Source of the DNA: Saccharibacillus qingshengii
GTDB taxonomy: Bacteria; Bacillota; Bacilli; Paenibacillales; Paenibacillaceae
Assembly (NCBI RefSeq): GCF_013185195.1
Contig: NZ_JAAZWC010000002.1
Span: 124,001-188,000 of the forward strand
DNA length: 64,000 bases
Reading direction: 5' to 3'
Both the position numbers and the translations under genes were made by a program. Below the pieces are notes generated by a model. That model searched no databases, was not told the DNA's origin, and saw only the letters and a program-made list of their open reading frames with translations. Positions 43,996 to 55,907 of this stretch are shown here, piece by piece; position 1 is the first letter of the stretch, and each line of letters starts with the position of its first letter.

Positions 43996-45015
43996 ATGGA
44001 TTTGAAAATGGCGGTCAAACAGGTGAAAGCAGGCGAAGTATCGCCGCTCTATCTGTGTTACGGGACCGAAAAATACAGAATGAAGGAATTCGTTTCCCTG
44101 CTGGAAACGGAACTGATCGCCGAAGATCAGCGTTCTTTTGCGGTCGCGAATTACGATCTGGCGGAGACCCCGATTGAACTCGTGGTGGAAGAAGCGGAGA
44201 CGGCTCCGTTCCTGTCCGAACGCAAACTGATCGTGGTGCGCGACAGCAGTCTGTTTACGGCAGGCAAAGAGTCGGCGAAAGTGGAACACCGGATCGAAAA
44301 GCTGCTGGAGTATCTCGCCAATCCGGCGGATTACAGTGTGCTTGTTTTTCTGGCCTACGCCGAGAAGCTGGATGAGCGCAAAAAACTGGTCAAAGCGTTC
44401 AAAACTTCGGCTGCGGTGATTTCGTTTGCGCCGATGGGGGAGAGCGAGCTGTCCGGCTGGGTAACCAAACAATTCGGGCGAAGTTCGGTTGCAATCGGAC
44501 CGGAGGCGGCAGCCCTGCTGTTGAAACGGGCCGGCACATCGCTTGCGGGGCTGTCGGGAGAAATCGAAAAACTGTCTTTGTTTGCGGGGAAAGGCGGCAC
44601 GGTCGGGACGGACGATGTGGAAAAACTGGTGGCGATCGGAACGGAGCAAAGTGTGTTCGTGCTGGTCGAACATATCGCCAATCTCAAACTGCAGCAGGCG
44701 CTCGACGTTTTCTACGATCTGCTCAAACAGCGGGAAGAGCCGATCAAGATTGTTTCGCTTATTGCGCGGCAGTTCCGGATTATTTTGCAGGTCAAAGAGA
44801 TGTCCGGACAAAATTATTCGCAGCAGCAGATGGCGGGACAGCTTGGACTGCATCCGTATGCGGTCAAGATTGCTTCCGAGCAGGCAAGGCGGTTTGAGAC
44901 GGTTCGGCTGCGGCATATTCTGTCTTCGATCGCGAAGCTGGATCATCAGATCAAGACCGGAGCGGTGGATAAAGTATTCGGGCTGGAAATGTTTTTGCTG
45001 AGGTTGGGAGCCTAA
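43996..45015 (+). CDS. holA: DNA polymerase III delta subunit
   Basis: A 339-residue clamp-loader subunit. Recognisable parts are SPLYLCYGTEKYRMKEF (N-terminal domain), RKLIVVRDSSLF, LAGLSGEIEKLSLFAGKG and the C-terminal collar region with LKQREEPIKIVSLIARQFRI. It opens the beta clamp during loading. ATG at 43996 matches the family start (MDLKMAVKQVKAG). Upstream in-frame codons overlap the preceding terminator. It lies before rpsT, as in Bacillus, but on the opposite strand to it. Confidence 0.95.
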   Translation: MDLKMAVKQVKAGEVSPLYLCYGTEKYRMKEFVSLLETELIAEDQRSFAVANYDLAETPIELVVEEAETAPFLSERKLIVVRDSSLFTAGKESAKVEHRIEKLLEYLANPADYSVLVFLAYAEKLDERKKLVKAFKTSAAVISFAPMGESELSGWVTKQFGRSSVAIGPEAAALLLKRAGTSLAGLSGEIEKLSLFAGKGGTVGTDDVEKLVAIGTEQSVFVLVEHIANLKLQQALDVFYDLLKQREEPIKIVSLIARQFRIILQVKEMSGQNYSQQQMAGQLGLHPYAVKIASEQARRFETVRLRHILSSIAKLDHQIKTGAVDKVFGLEMFLLRLGA

Positions 45016-45155
45016 GTCAAGGCCGCGGCGGGTGAGCTTAAGGCGGCGGAATCGGGGGTAGGGCGGTGGTCGGAGCGGCGGAAAAAGAGTTTCGCAGGTG
45101 CCGGGCTGCCGCTTTTCTTCTTTTTACAGCAGGTTTCGCTTGGTAGAAAAACTTA

Positions 45156-45187
45156 AAAACCCCGATATCCTAAAGGATTCCGGGGTT
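45156..45187 (-). terminator. Terminator of rpsT
   Basis: On the minus strand, AAACCCCGGAATCC pairs with GGATATCGGGGTTTT, followed by a T-rich run. It lies 49 bp past the rpsT stop. Confidence 0.8.
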
Positions 45188-45235
45188 TCGTAAGCGGTGT
45201 TGTATCGTGCGATTATATCGCAAAACGCGATTGTC

Positions 45236-45511
45236 TTAGGCTTTTTCAGCTGTCAGAGCGTTCGCTTTTTTAGCGAGACGGGATTTTTTGCGCGCTGCCG
45301 CGTTCTTGTGGATCAGGCCTTTAGTTACGGCTTTATCCAGCTTCTGCGAAGCGTTCTTGACTGCAGTTTGGGCAGTTTCCACATCATTGCTTTCCAGTGC
45401 TGTCGTAGCGGTTTTTACTGCGCTGCGAAGTGCGGATTTTTGCGAAGCGTTAAGCGCACGGCGTTTCTCGTTCGTTTTCACGCGTTTGATAGCGGATTTG
45501 ATATTAGGCAT
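45236..45511 (-). CDS. rpsT: Ribosomal protein S20
   Basis: A 91-residue Lys/Ala-rich protein of the 30S subunit, with the family start [18 protein letters not shown] and the middle [23 protein letters not shown] at 45511 is 8 bp from AGGAGG; a GTG three codons upstream overlaps the site. It is divergent from lepA. In Bacillus, gpr and spoIIP lie between rpsT and lepA; nothing but a 246-bp promoter region is here. Confidence 0.97.
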   Translation of the reverse strand: MPNIKSAIKRVKTNEKRRALNASQKSALRSAVKTATTALESNDVETAQTAVKNASQKLDKAVTKGLIHKNAAARKKSRLAKKANALTAEKA

Positions 45512-45757
45512 TGCATTCACCTCCTGTAAAGCATATACGAAACATCGAAAGTTTCACAACTTAAAGTATCTTAGCATGGCGGGCGTAAAAAAGCAACCAT
45601 TCCGCAAGATTTTAGATTTTGATTTTGCCGGAAACAAACGGTATTCCAAATTTAAGACGCTGCCGATCTTTTGGGAGCCCAAGTGGGATTGCTGGGACTA
45701 TCCCCAACTGCTATAATAAATGGATTGATTCTTGTCAAATTGAGGCGGAGGTAAGGA

Positions 45758-47572
45758 ATGACTGACATTGCAGCAAGACAAAAGAAAATAAGAAACTTCT
45801 CTATTATAGCGCATATCGACCACGGCAAGTCCACACTTGCCGACCGGATTCTCGAATATACGGGAGCCCTGACTTCACGCGAAATGCAGGAGCAGGTCCT
45901 GGATCAGATGGAACTCGAACGCGAACGCGGTATCACGATCAAACTGCAGGCGGTCCGCCTGACCTACAAAGCCGACGACGGCGAAGAATATCTGCTTAAC
46001 CTGATCGACACGCCGGGACACGTCGACTTTACGTATGAAGTCTCGCGTTCCCTGGCCGCCTGCGAAGGCGCGCTTCTGGTCGTCGACGCCGCTCAGGGGA
46101 TCGAAGCCCAGACGCTGGCCAACGTATACCTGGCGCTCGATAACAATCTGGAGATTCTGCCGGTTATCAACAAGATCGACCTGCCGAGCGCGGACCCGGA
46201 ACGGGTCAAACAGGAAGTGGAAGACGTGATCGGCCTTGATGCAAGCGACGCCGTATTGGCTTCCGCCAAAGCGGGGATCGGCATCAAGGAGATTCTGGAA
46301 CAAGTCGTGGCCAAAGTGCCGGCGCCGACCGGCGATCCGGAGCAACCTCTCAAAGCCCTGATCTTCGACTCCCATTATGATCCTTACAAAGGCGTTATCG
46401 TCTACATCCGCGTACTGGACGGCAAGATCAAGTCCGGTTCCAAGATCAAAATGATGGCTTCGGGCAAAACATTCGATGTCATTGAAGTCGGCGCTTTTAT
46501 GCCGCGGATGACCATGGTGGACGAGTTGAACGTGGGCGACGTAGGTTTCGTGGTTGCGGGCATGAAATCCGTCGGCGATACGCAGGTCGGCGATACCATC
46601 ACCGATGCGAAGAACCCGACAGCCGAACCGATGCCGGGTTACCGCAAGATCAACCCGATGGTGTTCTGCGGCCTCTATCCGATCGAATCGTCGGATTACA
46701 ACGATCTGCGCGAAGCGCTCGAGAAGCTTCAGCTCAACGATGCTTCGCTCACTTTCGAGCCGGAAACGTCCAGCGCGCTGGGCTTTGGTTTCCGATGCGG
46801 ATTCCTCGGTCTGCTTCATATGGACGTCATCCAGGAGCGGATCGAACGCGAATTCGATATCGCGCTGATCACGACCGCACCAAGCGTTGTGTACAAGATC
46901 GGATTGACCGACGGTTCCGTGATGCAAATCGACAACCCGTCGCACTATCCGGAAGTCGGACGGATCGACTACGTCGAAGAGCCTTATGTCAAGGCGGCCG
47001 TCATCGTCCCGAACGATTACGTCGGTACCGTTATGGAACTGTGCCAGAACAAACGCGGCGAGTTCGTCAACATGGAATATCTCGATACGACGCGCGTTAC
47101 GCTGACCTATCAAGTTCCGCTGTCGGAAATCGTCTACGATTTCTTCGACCAGCTGAAGTCCGGCACGAAGGGATACGCTTCGTTCGATTACGAAGTATCC
47201 GGCTACCGCAAGTCCAATCTTGTCAAAATGGACATTCTGCTCAACGGCGAACAGGTCGATGCGCTGTCGTTCATCGTCCACCGCGATCGCGGCTACCAGC
47301 GCGGACGCATCATCTGCGCCAAGCTGCGCGAGCTGATTCCGCGGCAGATGTTCGAAGTGCCGATCCAGGCTTCGATCGGAACGAAGGTCGTCGCGCGCGA
47401 GACCGTCAAAGCGATGCGCAAAAACGTCCTCGCCAAGTGTTACGGCGGCGATATCTCGCGTAAGCGCAAACTGCTCGAGAAGCAAAAAGAAGGCAAGAAG
47501 CGCATGAAGCAGGTCGGCAACGTCGAAGTGCCTCAGGAAGCATTCATGGCTGTGCTGAAGCTGGACGAGTAG
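45758..47572 (+). CDS. lepA: Elongation factor 4 (LepA)
   Basis: A 604-residue translational GTPase of standard length. G1 is [10 protein letters not shown] near residue 18, the switch region [14 protein letters not shown]3 DTPGHVDF, G4 NKIDLP. Domains II-V follow, including [20 protein letters not shown]-like region and the LepA-specific C-terminal part ([19 protein letters not shown]). It helps ribosomes during stress or biogenesis. ATG follows GGCGGAGG. No coding region follows for 527 bp. Confidence 0.97.
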   Translation: MTDIAARQKKIRNFSIIAHIDHGKSTLADRILEYTGALTSREMQEQVLDQMELERERGITIKLQAVRLTYKADDGEEYLLNLIDTPGHVDFTYEVSRSLAACEGALLVVDAAQGIEAQTLANVYLALDNNLEILPVINKIDLPSADPERVKQEVEDVIGLDASDAVLASAKAGIGIKEILEQVVAKVPAPTGDPEQPLKALIFDSHYDPYKGVIVYIRVLDGKIKSGSKIKMMASGKTFDVIEVGAFMPRMTMVDELNVGDVGFVVAGMKSVGDTQVGDTITDAKNPTAEPMPGYRKINPMVFCGLYPIESSDYNDLREALEKLQLNDASLTFEPETSSALGFGFRCGFLGLLHMDVIQERIEREFDIALITTAPSVVYKIGLTDGSVMQIDNPSHYPEVGRIDYVEEPYVKAAVIVPNDYVGTVMELCQNKRGEFVNMEYLDTTRVTLTYQVPLSEIVYDFFDQLKSGTKGYASFDYEVSGYRKSNLVKMDILLNGEQVDALSFIVHRDRGYQRGRIICAKLRELIPRQMFEVPIQASIGTKVVARETVKAMRKNVLAKCYGGDISRKRKLLEKQKEGKKRMKQVGNVEVPQEAFMAVLKLDE

Positions 47573-48099
47573 TTTTTCTTTGCGCGGAGTAGGCGCGAAA
47601 GTTCAAGGGCGGCTCGGGCGCGGCAGTTCGTGCCTCGGTCGGCCGGGAAAAGGGATCGGGCTTAACCGCCGTTGGAATCGGGAAATAGGATGGAAGCCGG
47701 ATAAGGTGGATTTCCCGATTTCCAAATGCGGCCGCTTCGCTTTTCGCCTTGATCCCTTTTCCCTCTTCCCGCCGCACGCCGACTTACGCAGAGCCGCCCT
47801 TCCCGAGCCTGCTCCTCCGGCTTTTTTGGGGGAGTAGGGGAAGGGCGACGGATGAAGAGCGAAGGGGATGCGGCCTTGGCTGGGCCTGTCCCCTTGAGTG
47901 GAACGGACAACTGATAAGTGATAGGAAATTATAAGTGAAACAAGCAGCTTATAAATGAAAAACAGCGTGCGGAATATTCGCCGCTGCGCATGCAGAAGGA
48001 AAGCCGGACTCCGGCTTTCCTTTTTGAAGATTTAAGGCGCTTTTACGCGCCGGCATATTGGATAGAATCTGTCCAACCATTAGTTAGGAGGCTCCACCC
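47573..48099. other. Gap between lepA and hemW
   Basis: No gene is supported in 527 bp. A GC-rich imperfect hairpin (GCCCTTCCC against GGGGAAGGGC, about 47800-47848) lies in the middle without a T-run. A clear terminator is at 47996-48025. An AT-rich stretch near 47910-47960 repeats ATAAGTGA-like words with no evident function. Confidence 0.6.
47996..48025 (+). terminator. Rho-independent terminator before hemW
   Basis: AAGGAAAGCCGGA and TCCGGCTTTCCTT form a 13-bp stem with a T-run. It may be the end of lepA transcription or of an unrecognised small transcript. Confidence 0.8.
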
Positions 48100-49293
48100 A
48101 TGACTACAGAAATCGACCGGAACCGTGCCGCAGCAGCGCCGGAAGCCGTCTATATCCATATTCCGTTTTGCACCAACAAATGCTTCTACTGCGATTTTAA
48201 TTCCTATGTCCTCAAAGACCAGCCCGTGATGGATTATTTGCGCGCGCTGGACCGGGAAATGGAGCAGACCGTCGCGCTTACGCCTCCGGGCGTCATCAAG
48301 ACCATCTTCGTCGGAGGCGGCACGCCTACCGTACTGAAGCCGGACGAAATGGCCTTTTTCCTGGCATCGGTCCGCAAGCATTTTCCGAACTGGTCCGATG
48401 ATATCGAGTTTTCGATGGAAGCCAATCCCGGCACGACCGATCTCGACAAGATGAAAGTGATGAAAGACGGCGGCGTGAACCGTGTTAGTTTCGGCGTACA
48501 GGCGTTCCAGAACAGTCTGCTCGGCGAAATCGGACGGATTCACAATACGGACGACGTGTACCGCTCGCTGGAGAACGCGCACAAGAGCGGCCTGCACAAT
48601 CTGTCGATCGACCTGATGTTCGGGCTGCCGAACCAGACGGTCGCGATGTTGGACGAGAGCATCACGCGCGCACTTGAACTCGATCTGCCGCATTACTCGA
48701 TCTACAGCCTCAAAGTCGAAGAGAACACGCTGTTCCATACCCTTTTCAACAAAAACAAACTGCCGCTGCCCAACGAAGACGACGAGCTGGCGATGTACAA
48801 GCTGCTCATGGACCGGATGCGGGGCGCAGGCTACAAGCAGTACGAGATCAGCAACTTCGCCAAACCCGGCAAAGAAAGCCTGCACAATATCACGTATTGG
48901 AAAAACGAAGATTATTACGGCTTCGGCGCGGGCGCGCACGGCTACGTCGGACGCAAACGCCACATCAATATCAAAGGCGTCAATCCGTACAACGAAGCCG
49001 CGGGCAAAGGACTGCCGAGACTCGAAGAGTTCGAAGTGCCGCGGGAAGAAGCGATGGAAGACTTCATGATGGTCGGCCTGCGTATGCTGGACGGCATGGA
49101 GAGCGCGCGGTTCCGCGACCAGTTCGGCGTACCGGTAGAAGAGATCTTCGCGGCTCCGCTCAAAAAGATGACGGATCTCGGACTGATCGAACGCCGCACG
49201 GATCTCGAAGGCTACCGCCTGAGCGAAAAAGGCATCTTGTTCGGCAACGACGTATTCGGCGAATTTATCGGGTATTTGACGGTAGGCGCGTAA
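48100..49293 (+). CDS. hemW: Radical SAM protein HemW (heme chaperone)
   Basis: A 397-residue radical SAM protein with the cluster motif CTNKCFYC near residues 27-34, GGGTPT, and GVQAFQNSLL further on. The family is related to HemN but works as a heme chaperone; older annotations call it oxygen-independent coproporphyrinogen oxidase. ATG follows TTAGGAGG. It lies downstream of lepA as in Bacillus, and before hrcA with one acetyltransferase gene inserted. Confidence 0.94.
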   Translation: MTTEIDRNRAAAAPEAVYIHIPFCTNKCFYCDFNSYVLKDQPVMDYLRALDREMEQTVALTPPGVIKTIFVGGGTPTVLKPDEMAFFLASVRKHFPNWSDDIEFSMEANPGTTDLDKMKVMKDGGVNRVSFGVQAFQNSLLGEIGRIHNTDDVYRSLENAHKSGLHNLSIDLMFGLPNQTVAMLDESITRALELDLPHYSIYSLKVEENTLFHTLFNKNKLPLPNEDDELAMYKLLMDRMRGAGYKQYEISNFAKPGKESLHNITYWKNEDYYGFGAGAHGYVGRKRHINIKGVNPYNEAAGKGLPRLEEFEVPREEAMEDFMMVGLRMLDGMESARFRDQFGVPVEEIFAAPLKKMTDLGLIERRTDLEGYRLSEKGILFGNDVFGEFIGYLTVGA

Positions 49294-49401
49294 ACGTCCC
49301 AACGGCAGGATTCCAATTCCGCTGAAAAAGACAGCCATTATGCAAGAAAGCTTGAATCTGAAAAAGGGAGTGCGCCGTCTGCGCGTCAGCCTCCTTTGAA
49401 G

Positions 49402-49430
49402 AAAACGTCGGGATTCTCCCGACGTTTTTT
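49402..49430 (+). terminator. Terminator after hemW
   Basis: AAAACGTCGGGA and TCCCGACGTTTT form a perfect stem followed by a T-run. Confidence 0.85.
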
Positions 49431-49720
49431 TGCGTTTTTTTCATAGGATAGTCCTCGACTGCCGATAACAACAACGAAGAAGAAAGGCGGCGGGGCAGTC
49501 GTGCGAACGTTCTCATTGGCTGCCGCCTTGCTGTTAGAAAGCTGCGTGATCGGGTAAGAACGGTCAAACGCTTCAATTTGTCCAAAAGTTAAAATTTTAT
49601 GGAAGTATTCTTTTAAAAGTGTTGAAAAAGTATGCGTTATGATGTATATTTATCCAATCGAAAACTTATCCGACAGCTGGCGCTTTGGCGTCACGACTTG
49701 AACAGGGAGGTGAACGGCCG

Positions 49721-50191
49721 ATGCCCGCCGTTACCGTTGTATGCAGACAAGCGAATGCAGGAGATATTGAACCGCTGCATTCCATGATAGAAGAATATGC
49801 GCGCAGGGGAATCATGCTCCCGCGCTCCAAGGAAGTACTGCGGCGCCAGATCGACAATTTTGTCGTGGCGGAAGAAGACGGCAGGGTTATCGGCTGCGGT
49901 TCTCTCTGTTTGCTGGGCCCCGATCTCGTAGAGATTCGCTCACTCGGCATCATGGAAGGCAACAAAGGCAAAGGGATCGGTTCCAAGCTGGTTACGCGTC
50001 TGATCGAACTTGCGGTCGAGCAGCAGATTCCGAAGATTATCGCGCTCACTTACGAAGTCTCGTTTTTTGTGAAAAACGGCTTTACCGTCGTACCGATGGA
50101 TGTGTTTCCGGAAAAAGTATGGACCGACTGTATCCACTGCGCGAAGCGCGATCGCTGCGACGAAATCGCGGTACTCAAAATCATCGGCTGA
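49721..50191 (+). CDS. GNAT acetyltransferase, ArgA-like (COG1246 type)
   Basis: A 156-residue acetyltransferase with acetyl-CoA loop NKGKGIGSKLVTRLIE near residue 90 and a C-terminal SFFVKNGFTVVPMDVFPEKV. The short ArgA-like branch includes N-acetylglutamate synthases without a kinase domain, as well as uncharacterised proteins. The tail WTDCIHCAKRDRCDE holds four Cys/His-type ligands (Cys, His, Cys, Cys), a common feature of this branch. ATG at 49721 follows GGGAGGTG. No arginine gene is nearby, so the substrate is open. Confidence 0.83.
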   Translation: MPAVTVVCRQANAGDIEPLHSMIEEYARRGIMLPRSKEVLRRQIDNFVVAEEDGRVIGCGSLCLLGPDLVEIRSLGIMEGNKGKGIGSKLVTRLIELAVEQQIPKIIALTYEVSFFVKNGFTVVPMDVFPEKVWTDCIHCAKRDRCDEIAVLKIIG

Positions 50192-50230
50192 TTTTGTCCG
50201 CGGGCGAATACGAAAACGTGCCATCAAAGG

Positions 50231-50270
50231 CCAAACCGAACTTGACAACGCCAAGTCCGGTTTGGTATTT
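50231..50270 (+). terminator. Terminator before the heat-shock operon
   Basis: CCAAACCGAACTTG and CAAGTCCGGTTTGG form a 14-bp stem with one mismatch, followed by TATTTTTG. It contains the only TTGACA near hrcA. Confidence 0.75.
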
Positions 50271-50282
50271 TTGTATTAGAGT

Positions 50283-50309
50283 TTAGCACTCATTTGAATA
50301 GAGTGCTAA
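50283..50309. promoter_or_regulatory. CIRCE operator
   Basis: TTAGCACTC (50283-50291), nine bases, GAGTGCTAA (50301-50309): the perfect consensus bound by HrcA. It controls the hrcA-grpE-dnaK-dnaJ operon, with repression lost on heat shock, as known for this regulator. Confidence 0.98.
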
Positions 50310-50359
50310 CGGAAGAAGGTTCCGATGCGCTCTTATCGATCCGGACAGGAGGGGATCTC

Positions 50360-51388
50360 GTGTTAAGCGAACGTCAGAGCATGATCTTGAACGCCATCGT
50401 GGACGACTACATCCGTTCGGCCGAACCGGTCGGGTCCCGCAGCATCTCCAAGCGGGGCGATGTAGCGTTCAGTCCGGCGACGATCCGCAATGAAATGGCG
50501 GATTTGGAAGAACTGGGTTTTTTGGAACAGCCGCATACGTCGGCAGGACGTATTCCTTCCAATAGAGGATACCGTTATTACGTCGATCATCTGGCTCCGC
50601 TGAAGCCGTTGAAAGCCGAAGATTTGAAACTGTTCAAGCAGCTCGCAGCCGAGAAGCTGAGTGCGGTGGAAGAAGTGGTTCAGCATGCCGGTACGATTCT
50701 GGCTTCGATGACCAATTATACGTCGATCCTGCTCGGTCCGGAGATGTTCAATACTTCGCTGCGCCATTTTCAACTGCTTCCGCTCAACGAGACGACGGCT
50801 GTCGCGATTATCGTAACCAGCACAGGCGAGGTCGAGAACCGAACCGTCTCGATTCCGCCGGGGTTGTCCGTTTCCGATATGGAACAAACGGTGAATCTGC
50901 TTAACGCCAAGCTGGCCGGGGTTCCGATGCACAAGCTGAAAGCGCGGCTGTACTCGGAGATCGGCCAAGAAATCCAGCGTCACGCCGAACACTACGAAGA
51001 ACTGATGAAGCTGCTCGACGATTCGTTTACGAGCGGCAAAGATCAGAAAGTGTTCCTGAGCGGAACGACCAATATGCTGATCCAGCCCGAATTCAGGGAT
51101 ATCGGCAAGCTGAAGACCGTGCTCGATCTGCTGGAGGAGACGCCGACGCTTACGCGTCTGCTGAATTCCGAGCAGAAGGGCATTCAAGTCAAGATCGGCA
51201 GCGAGAATGTGCATCAGGCCTTCGTGAACTGCAGCCTGATCACGGCGACGTATTCGCTTGACGGCGAAGCGTTCGGCACGATCGGCATACTGGGTCCGAC
51301 CCGGATGGAATATGCCAAAGTGATCGGAACGCTCGATCTGCTGTCGCGGGCGATGAGCCGTGCGCTCGGCGGCAGATACGGAGCGTAA
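50360..51388 (+). CDS. hrcA: Heat-inducible transcription repressor HrcA
   Basis: A 342-residue repressor. The winged-helix start is LSERQSMILNAIVDDYIRSA with VGSRSISKRGDVAFSPATIR following; the C-terminus has FGTIGILGPTRMEYAKVI, which is typical. GTG at 50360 follows ACAGGAGGGG; the frame extends upstream into the CIRCE operator, which cannot be translated sensibly. It binds CIRCE and depends on GroEL for activity in relatives. It is the first gene of its own operon. Confidence 0.96.
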   Translation: MLSERQSMILNAIVDDYIRSAEPVGSRSISKRGDVAFSPATIRNEMADLEELGFLEQPHTSAGRIPSNRGYRYYVDHLAPLKPLKAEDLKLFKQLAAEKLSAVEEVVQHAGTILASMTNYTSILLGPEMFNTSLRHFQLLPLNETTAVAIIVTSTGEVENRTVSIPPGLSVSDMEQTVNLLNAKLAGVPMHKLKARLYSEIGQEIQRHAEHYEELMKLLDDSFTSGKDQKVFLSGTTNMLIQPEFRDIGKLKTVLDLLEETPTLTRLLNSEQKGIQVKIGSENVHQAFVNCSLITATYSLDGEAFGTIGILGPTRMEYAKVIGTLDLLSRAMSRALGGRYGA

Positions 51389-51500
51389 ACGGGTGGAACA
51401 TTCGTTCAACCCTATCCCAATATTCGCTTTAGCGGACATCCCCTGTACGGTGTAACCGATAGGGCGTCCGCTGCGATCCACACAAGGAGGTGAATGCATC

Positions 51501-52085
51501 TTGAGTAAAGAACAGCCGTTGTATACCGAGAACGAAGTGGAAGTTATGGAAGACCAACAAGGTGCAGAGACAGCCGGGAATCCGGCGGAAGACGCACAAG
51601 CCGAAGCCGGTGAAGTCATTTCGGTCGAAGAGCTTCAGGAGCGCGTTCAAGCCCTGACGGCGCAGTCCGAGGAATACATGCAGCGTCTGGCCCGTTCGCA
51701 GGCCGATTTCGATAATTTCCGCAAACGTACGATCCGCGAAAAAGAAGAGCTGGGCAAATACGCTTCCTCGAAGCTTATTTCCGAGCTTGTACCGGTTATC
51801 GACAACTTCAGCCGCGCTCTGGACACGACGCCGGAAGGCGAGAACGCGGAATCGTTCGTAAAAGGCGTGAAGATGATCTACCGGCAGTTCGAAAACGTGC
51901 TTCAGGCGGAAGGCCTGACCGCGATGGAGACCGTCGGACAACCTTTTAATCCGGAATTCCATCAAGCCGTCATGACGGTGGAAAGCGATGAATTCGAAGA
52001 AGGCATCGTCGTGGAAGAACTGCAAAAAGGCTATATGCTGAAAGACAAAGTGCTTCGTCCCGCCATGGTGAAAGTCAGCGGATAA
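51501..52085 (+). CDS. grpE: Nucleotide exchange factor GrpE
   Basis: A 194-residue co-chaperone of DnaK. An acidic N-terminus is followed by a long helix (LQERVQALTAQSEEYMQRLA) with ARSQADFDNFRKRTIREKEE-type core and the beta domain ending in GYMLKDKVLRPAMVKVS. TTG at 51501 follows CAAGGAGGTG at 11 bp; no in-frame ATG is closer. It releases ADP from DnaK. Confidence 0.96.
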   Translation: MSKEQPLYTENEVEVMEDQQGAETAGNPAEDAQAEAGEVISVEELQERVQALTAQSEEYMQRLARSQADFDNFRKRTIREKEELGKYASSKLISELVPVIDNFSRALDTTPEGENAESFVKGVKMIYRQFENVLQAEGLTAMETVGQPFNPEFHQAVMTVESDEFEEGIVVEELQKGYMLKDKVLRPAMVKVSG

Positions 52086-52195
52086 GCCGCGTTTTTCTGC
52101 AAACGACCGTTTCGGGAGCCGGATCGCTACAGCGAAACGTTCTCCCAACACGCGAAGTTTGAAAACGCGCGCCAAACCGTTATGATAGAGCGTAG

Positions 52196-54121
<1,926 letters not shown>

Positions 54122-54314
54122 TCGGTATCCATGCCGGTTTGAATTTATAAGAAAAAAGCCCGCCCCCGCTTTTTGGCGGACGGGCCGGCTGGGGAGGTCA
54201 GGCCGGGTCATCCCGGATCGGACTTCCCTTTTCTTGGGTTTTGGGCAGAACGGAAGGCGAAGCCGCCTTTGGCAAGGGAAACGATTATGAGCATAAAGGA
54301 GTTGGAGTGCAGCG

Positions 54315-55439
54315 ATGGCGGACAAGCGCGATTACTACGAGGTGCTCGGCATCGAAAAGGGCGCAAGCGAGCAGGATATCAAGTCGGCTTACCGCAAGCA
54401 GGCGCGCAAATATCATCCGGACGTCAACAAGGCGGATGATGCCGAAACGAAATTCAAAGAAGTCAAAGAAGCGTATGATGTCCTGAGCGACGGCCAGAAA
54501 CGGGCCCGTTACGATCAGTACGGCCATGAAGATCCGAGCCAGGGCTTTGGCGGCGGCGGCGATTTTGGCGGCGGCGGATTCAGCGACATCTTCGATATGT
54601 TCTTCGGCGGCGGAGGCGGGGGAAGATCCCGCAACCCGAACGCGCCGCAGCGGGGCAACGATCTGCAGTACACGATGACGATGGAGTTCAAGGAAGCGGT
54701 ATTCGGCAAAGAGCTGGATATTACCATTCCGCGCACCGAGGGCTGCGATACGTGTCACGGAAGCGGCGCCAAGCCGGGCACACAGCCCGAAGTTTGTTCC
54801 GTCTGCCATGGCAGCGGACAAGAAGAAGTCGTGCAGAATACGCCTTTCGGCCGTATGGTTAACCGCAGAGCCTGTTCGAACTGCAGCGGCAGCGGCAAAA
54901 TCATCAAAGAAAAATGCACAACGTGCAGCGGCAGCGGCCATGTGAAAAAACAGCGCAAAGTGCATATCCGCGTTCCGGCAGGTGTGGACGACGGCGCTCA
55001 ACTGCGCATGACCGGCGAAGGCGACGGAGGGCTGCGCGGCGGTCCTGCCGGCGACCTGTATATCGTGATTCGGGTGAAGCAGGATGAATTCTTCGATCGC
55101 GAAGGCGACGATATCTACTGCGAGGTGCCTTTGACCTTTACCCAAGCCGCTCTCGGCGACGAGATCGAAATTCCGACCCTGACCGAGAAGGTCAAACTGA
55201 AGATTCCGGCAGGCACCCAGACCGGTACGTATTTCCGTCTGAAAGGCAAAGGCGTTCCTCGTCTTCGCGGTACCGGCCAGGGCGATCAGCATGTCAAAGT
55301 GGTCATCGTCACTCCAAGCAAACTGACCGATGAGCAAAAAGATCTGCTGCGTCAGTTCTCGGGACTCAGCGGCGAACAGACGCATGAGCACGAACAATCT
55401 TTCTTCGACAAGATGAAGCGTGCTTTCCGCGGCGACTGA
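54315..55439 (+). CDS. dnaJ: Chaperone DnaJ (Hsp40)
   Basis: A 374-residue class A J-protein. The J domain holds the HPD triad in RKYHPDVNK near residue 35; a Gly/Phe-rich stretch follows ([17 protein letters not shown]). Four CxxCxGxG zinc repeats are intact ([32 protein letters not shown]). ATG is 12 bp after AAAGGAG. It delivers substrates to DnaK. In Bacillus prmA follows directly; here 3.7 kb of other genes intervenes. Confidence 0.97.
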   Translation: MADKRDYYEVLGIEKGASEQDIKSAYRKQARKYHPDVNKADDAETKFKEVKEAYDVLSDGQKRARYDQYGHEDPSQGFGGGGDFGGGGFSDIFDMFFGGGGGGRSRNPNAPQRGNDLQYTMTMEFKEAVFGKELDITIPRTEGCDTCHGSGAKPGTQPEVCSVCHGSGQEEVVQNTPFGRMVNRRACSNCSGSGKIIKEKCTTCSGSGHVKKQRKVHIRVPAGVDDGAQLRMTGEGDGGLRGGPAGDLYIVIRVKQDEFFDREGDDIYCEVPLTFTQAALGDEIEIPTLTEKVKLKIPAGTQTGTYFRLKGKGVPRLRGTGQGDQHVKVVIVTPSKLTDEQKDLLRQFSGLSGEQTHEHEQSFFDKMKRAFRGD

Positions 55440-55487
55440 TTAAGCCCAGGTACCGGAGAGATTCAGGCTTGATGTATTTCAAGAAGT

Positions 55488-55517
55488 AGGCCGTTCTTAG
55501 GAGGACGGCCTTTTTTT
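55488..55517 (+). terminator. Terminator of the heat-shock operon
   Basis: AGGCCGTTCT and AGGACGGCCT form a 10-bp stem (one G-T pair) with seven T. Confidence 0.85.
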
Positions 55518-55537
55518 GTTTTTTCTCCTACTGCGTA

Positions 55538-55777
55538 ATGGATATCGATCTTCAAACGTTCTACAGAAGGGGAAAAGAACGACGAAGGAGAGTGGGAACG
55601 ATAATTTTTGTTATTCTTTTGATGATTTCAGCAATCGGTTACGGGTTTATAAATTTTTTGATTAAATCTTTAAACCCCAATGCAGAAAAATATAATCGGA
55701 GTTGGGCCAGCTTTTTCTTCGCCGCTTTGGTATTTTTGCTTTTCGGTTTCTTTTATCTGGTCGGCGGTTCTTTATAA
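55538..55777 (+). CDS. Small hypothetical membrane protein
   Basis: A possible 79-residue protein with two hydrophobic helices (GTIIFVILLMISAIGYGFI and SFFFAALVFLLFGFFYLVG) and a basic stretch KERRRRVG before the first. I do not recognise it. The composition is clearly more AT-rich than the neighbours and no good ribosome site is seen before the ATG, so it is either a horizontally acquired gene or a remnant. Convergent or shared terminators lie on both sides (55488-55517 and 55829-55860). Confidence 0.45.
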   Translation: MDIDLQTFYRRGKERRRRVGTIIFVILLMISAIGYGFINFLIKSLNPNAEKYNRSWASFFFAALVFLLFGFFYLVGGSL

Positions 55778-55828
55778 ACCCTTTAAGTTTATTCGAGATT
55801 TGATCTGCCTTCTACAAATCGCTTAGCC

Positions 55829-55865
55829 AAATGCAGTCTCCAAAATCGGAGACTGCATTTTTTGT
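55829..55865. terminator. Bidirectional terminator
   Basis: AAATGCAGTCTCC and GGAGACTGCATTT form a 13-bp perfect stem with six-base loop and a T-run. Confidence 0.85.
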
Positions 55866-55907
55866 GAAAACGATCGACAACGACGCAGCTCGCCGCCCTG
55901 CGCTTTT

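Noticed and set aside
50242-50247. TTGACA as -35 of the hrcA promoter
   Set aside because: It sits in the preceding terminator stem and the nearest TATTAG is 26 bp away, too far for a standard spacer.
54155-54190. Terminator between dnaK and dnaJ
   Set aside because: A GC-rich hairpin is present, but its T-run lies on the minus-strand side where no gene needs it; read-through into dnaJ is expected.
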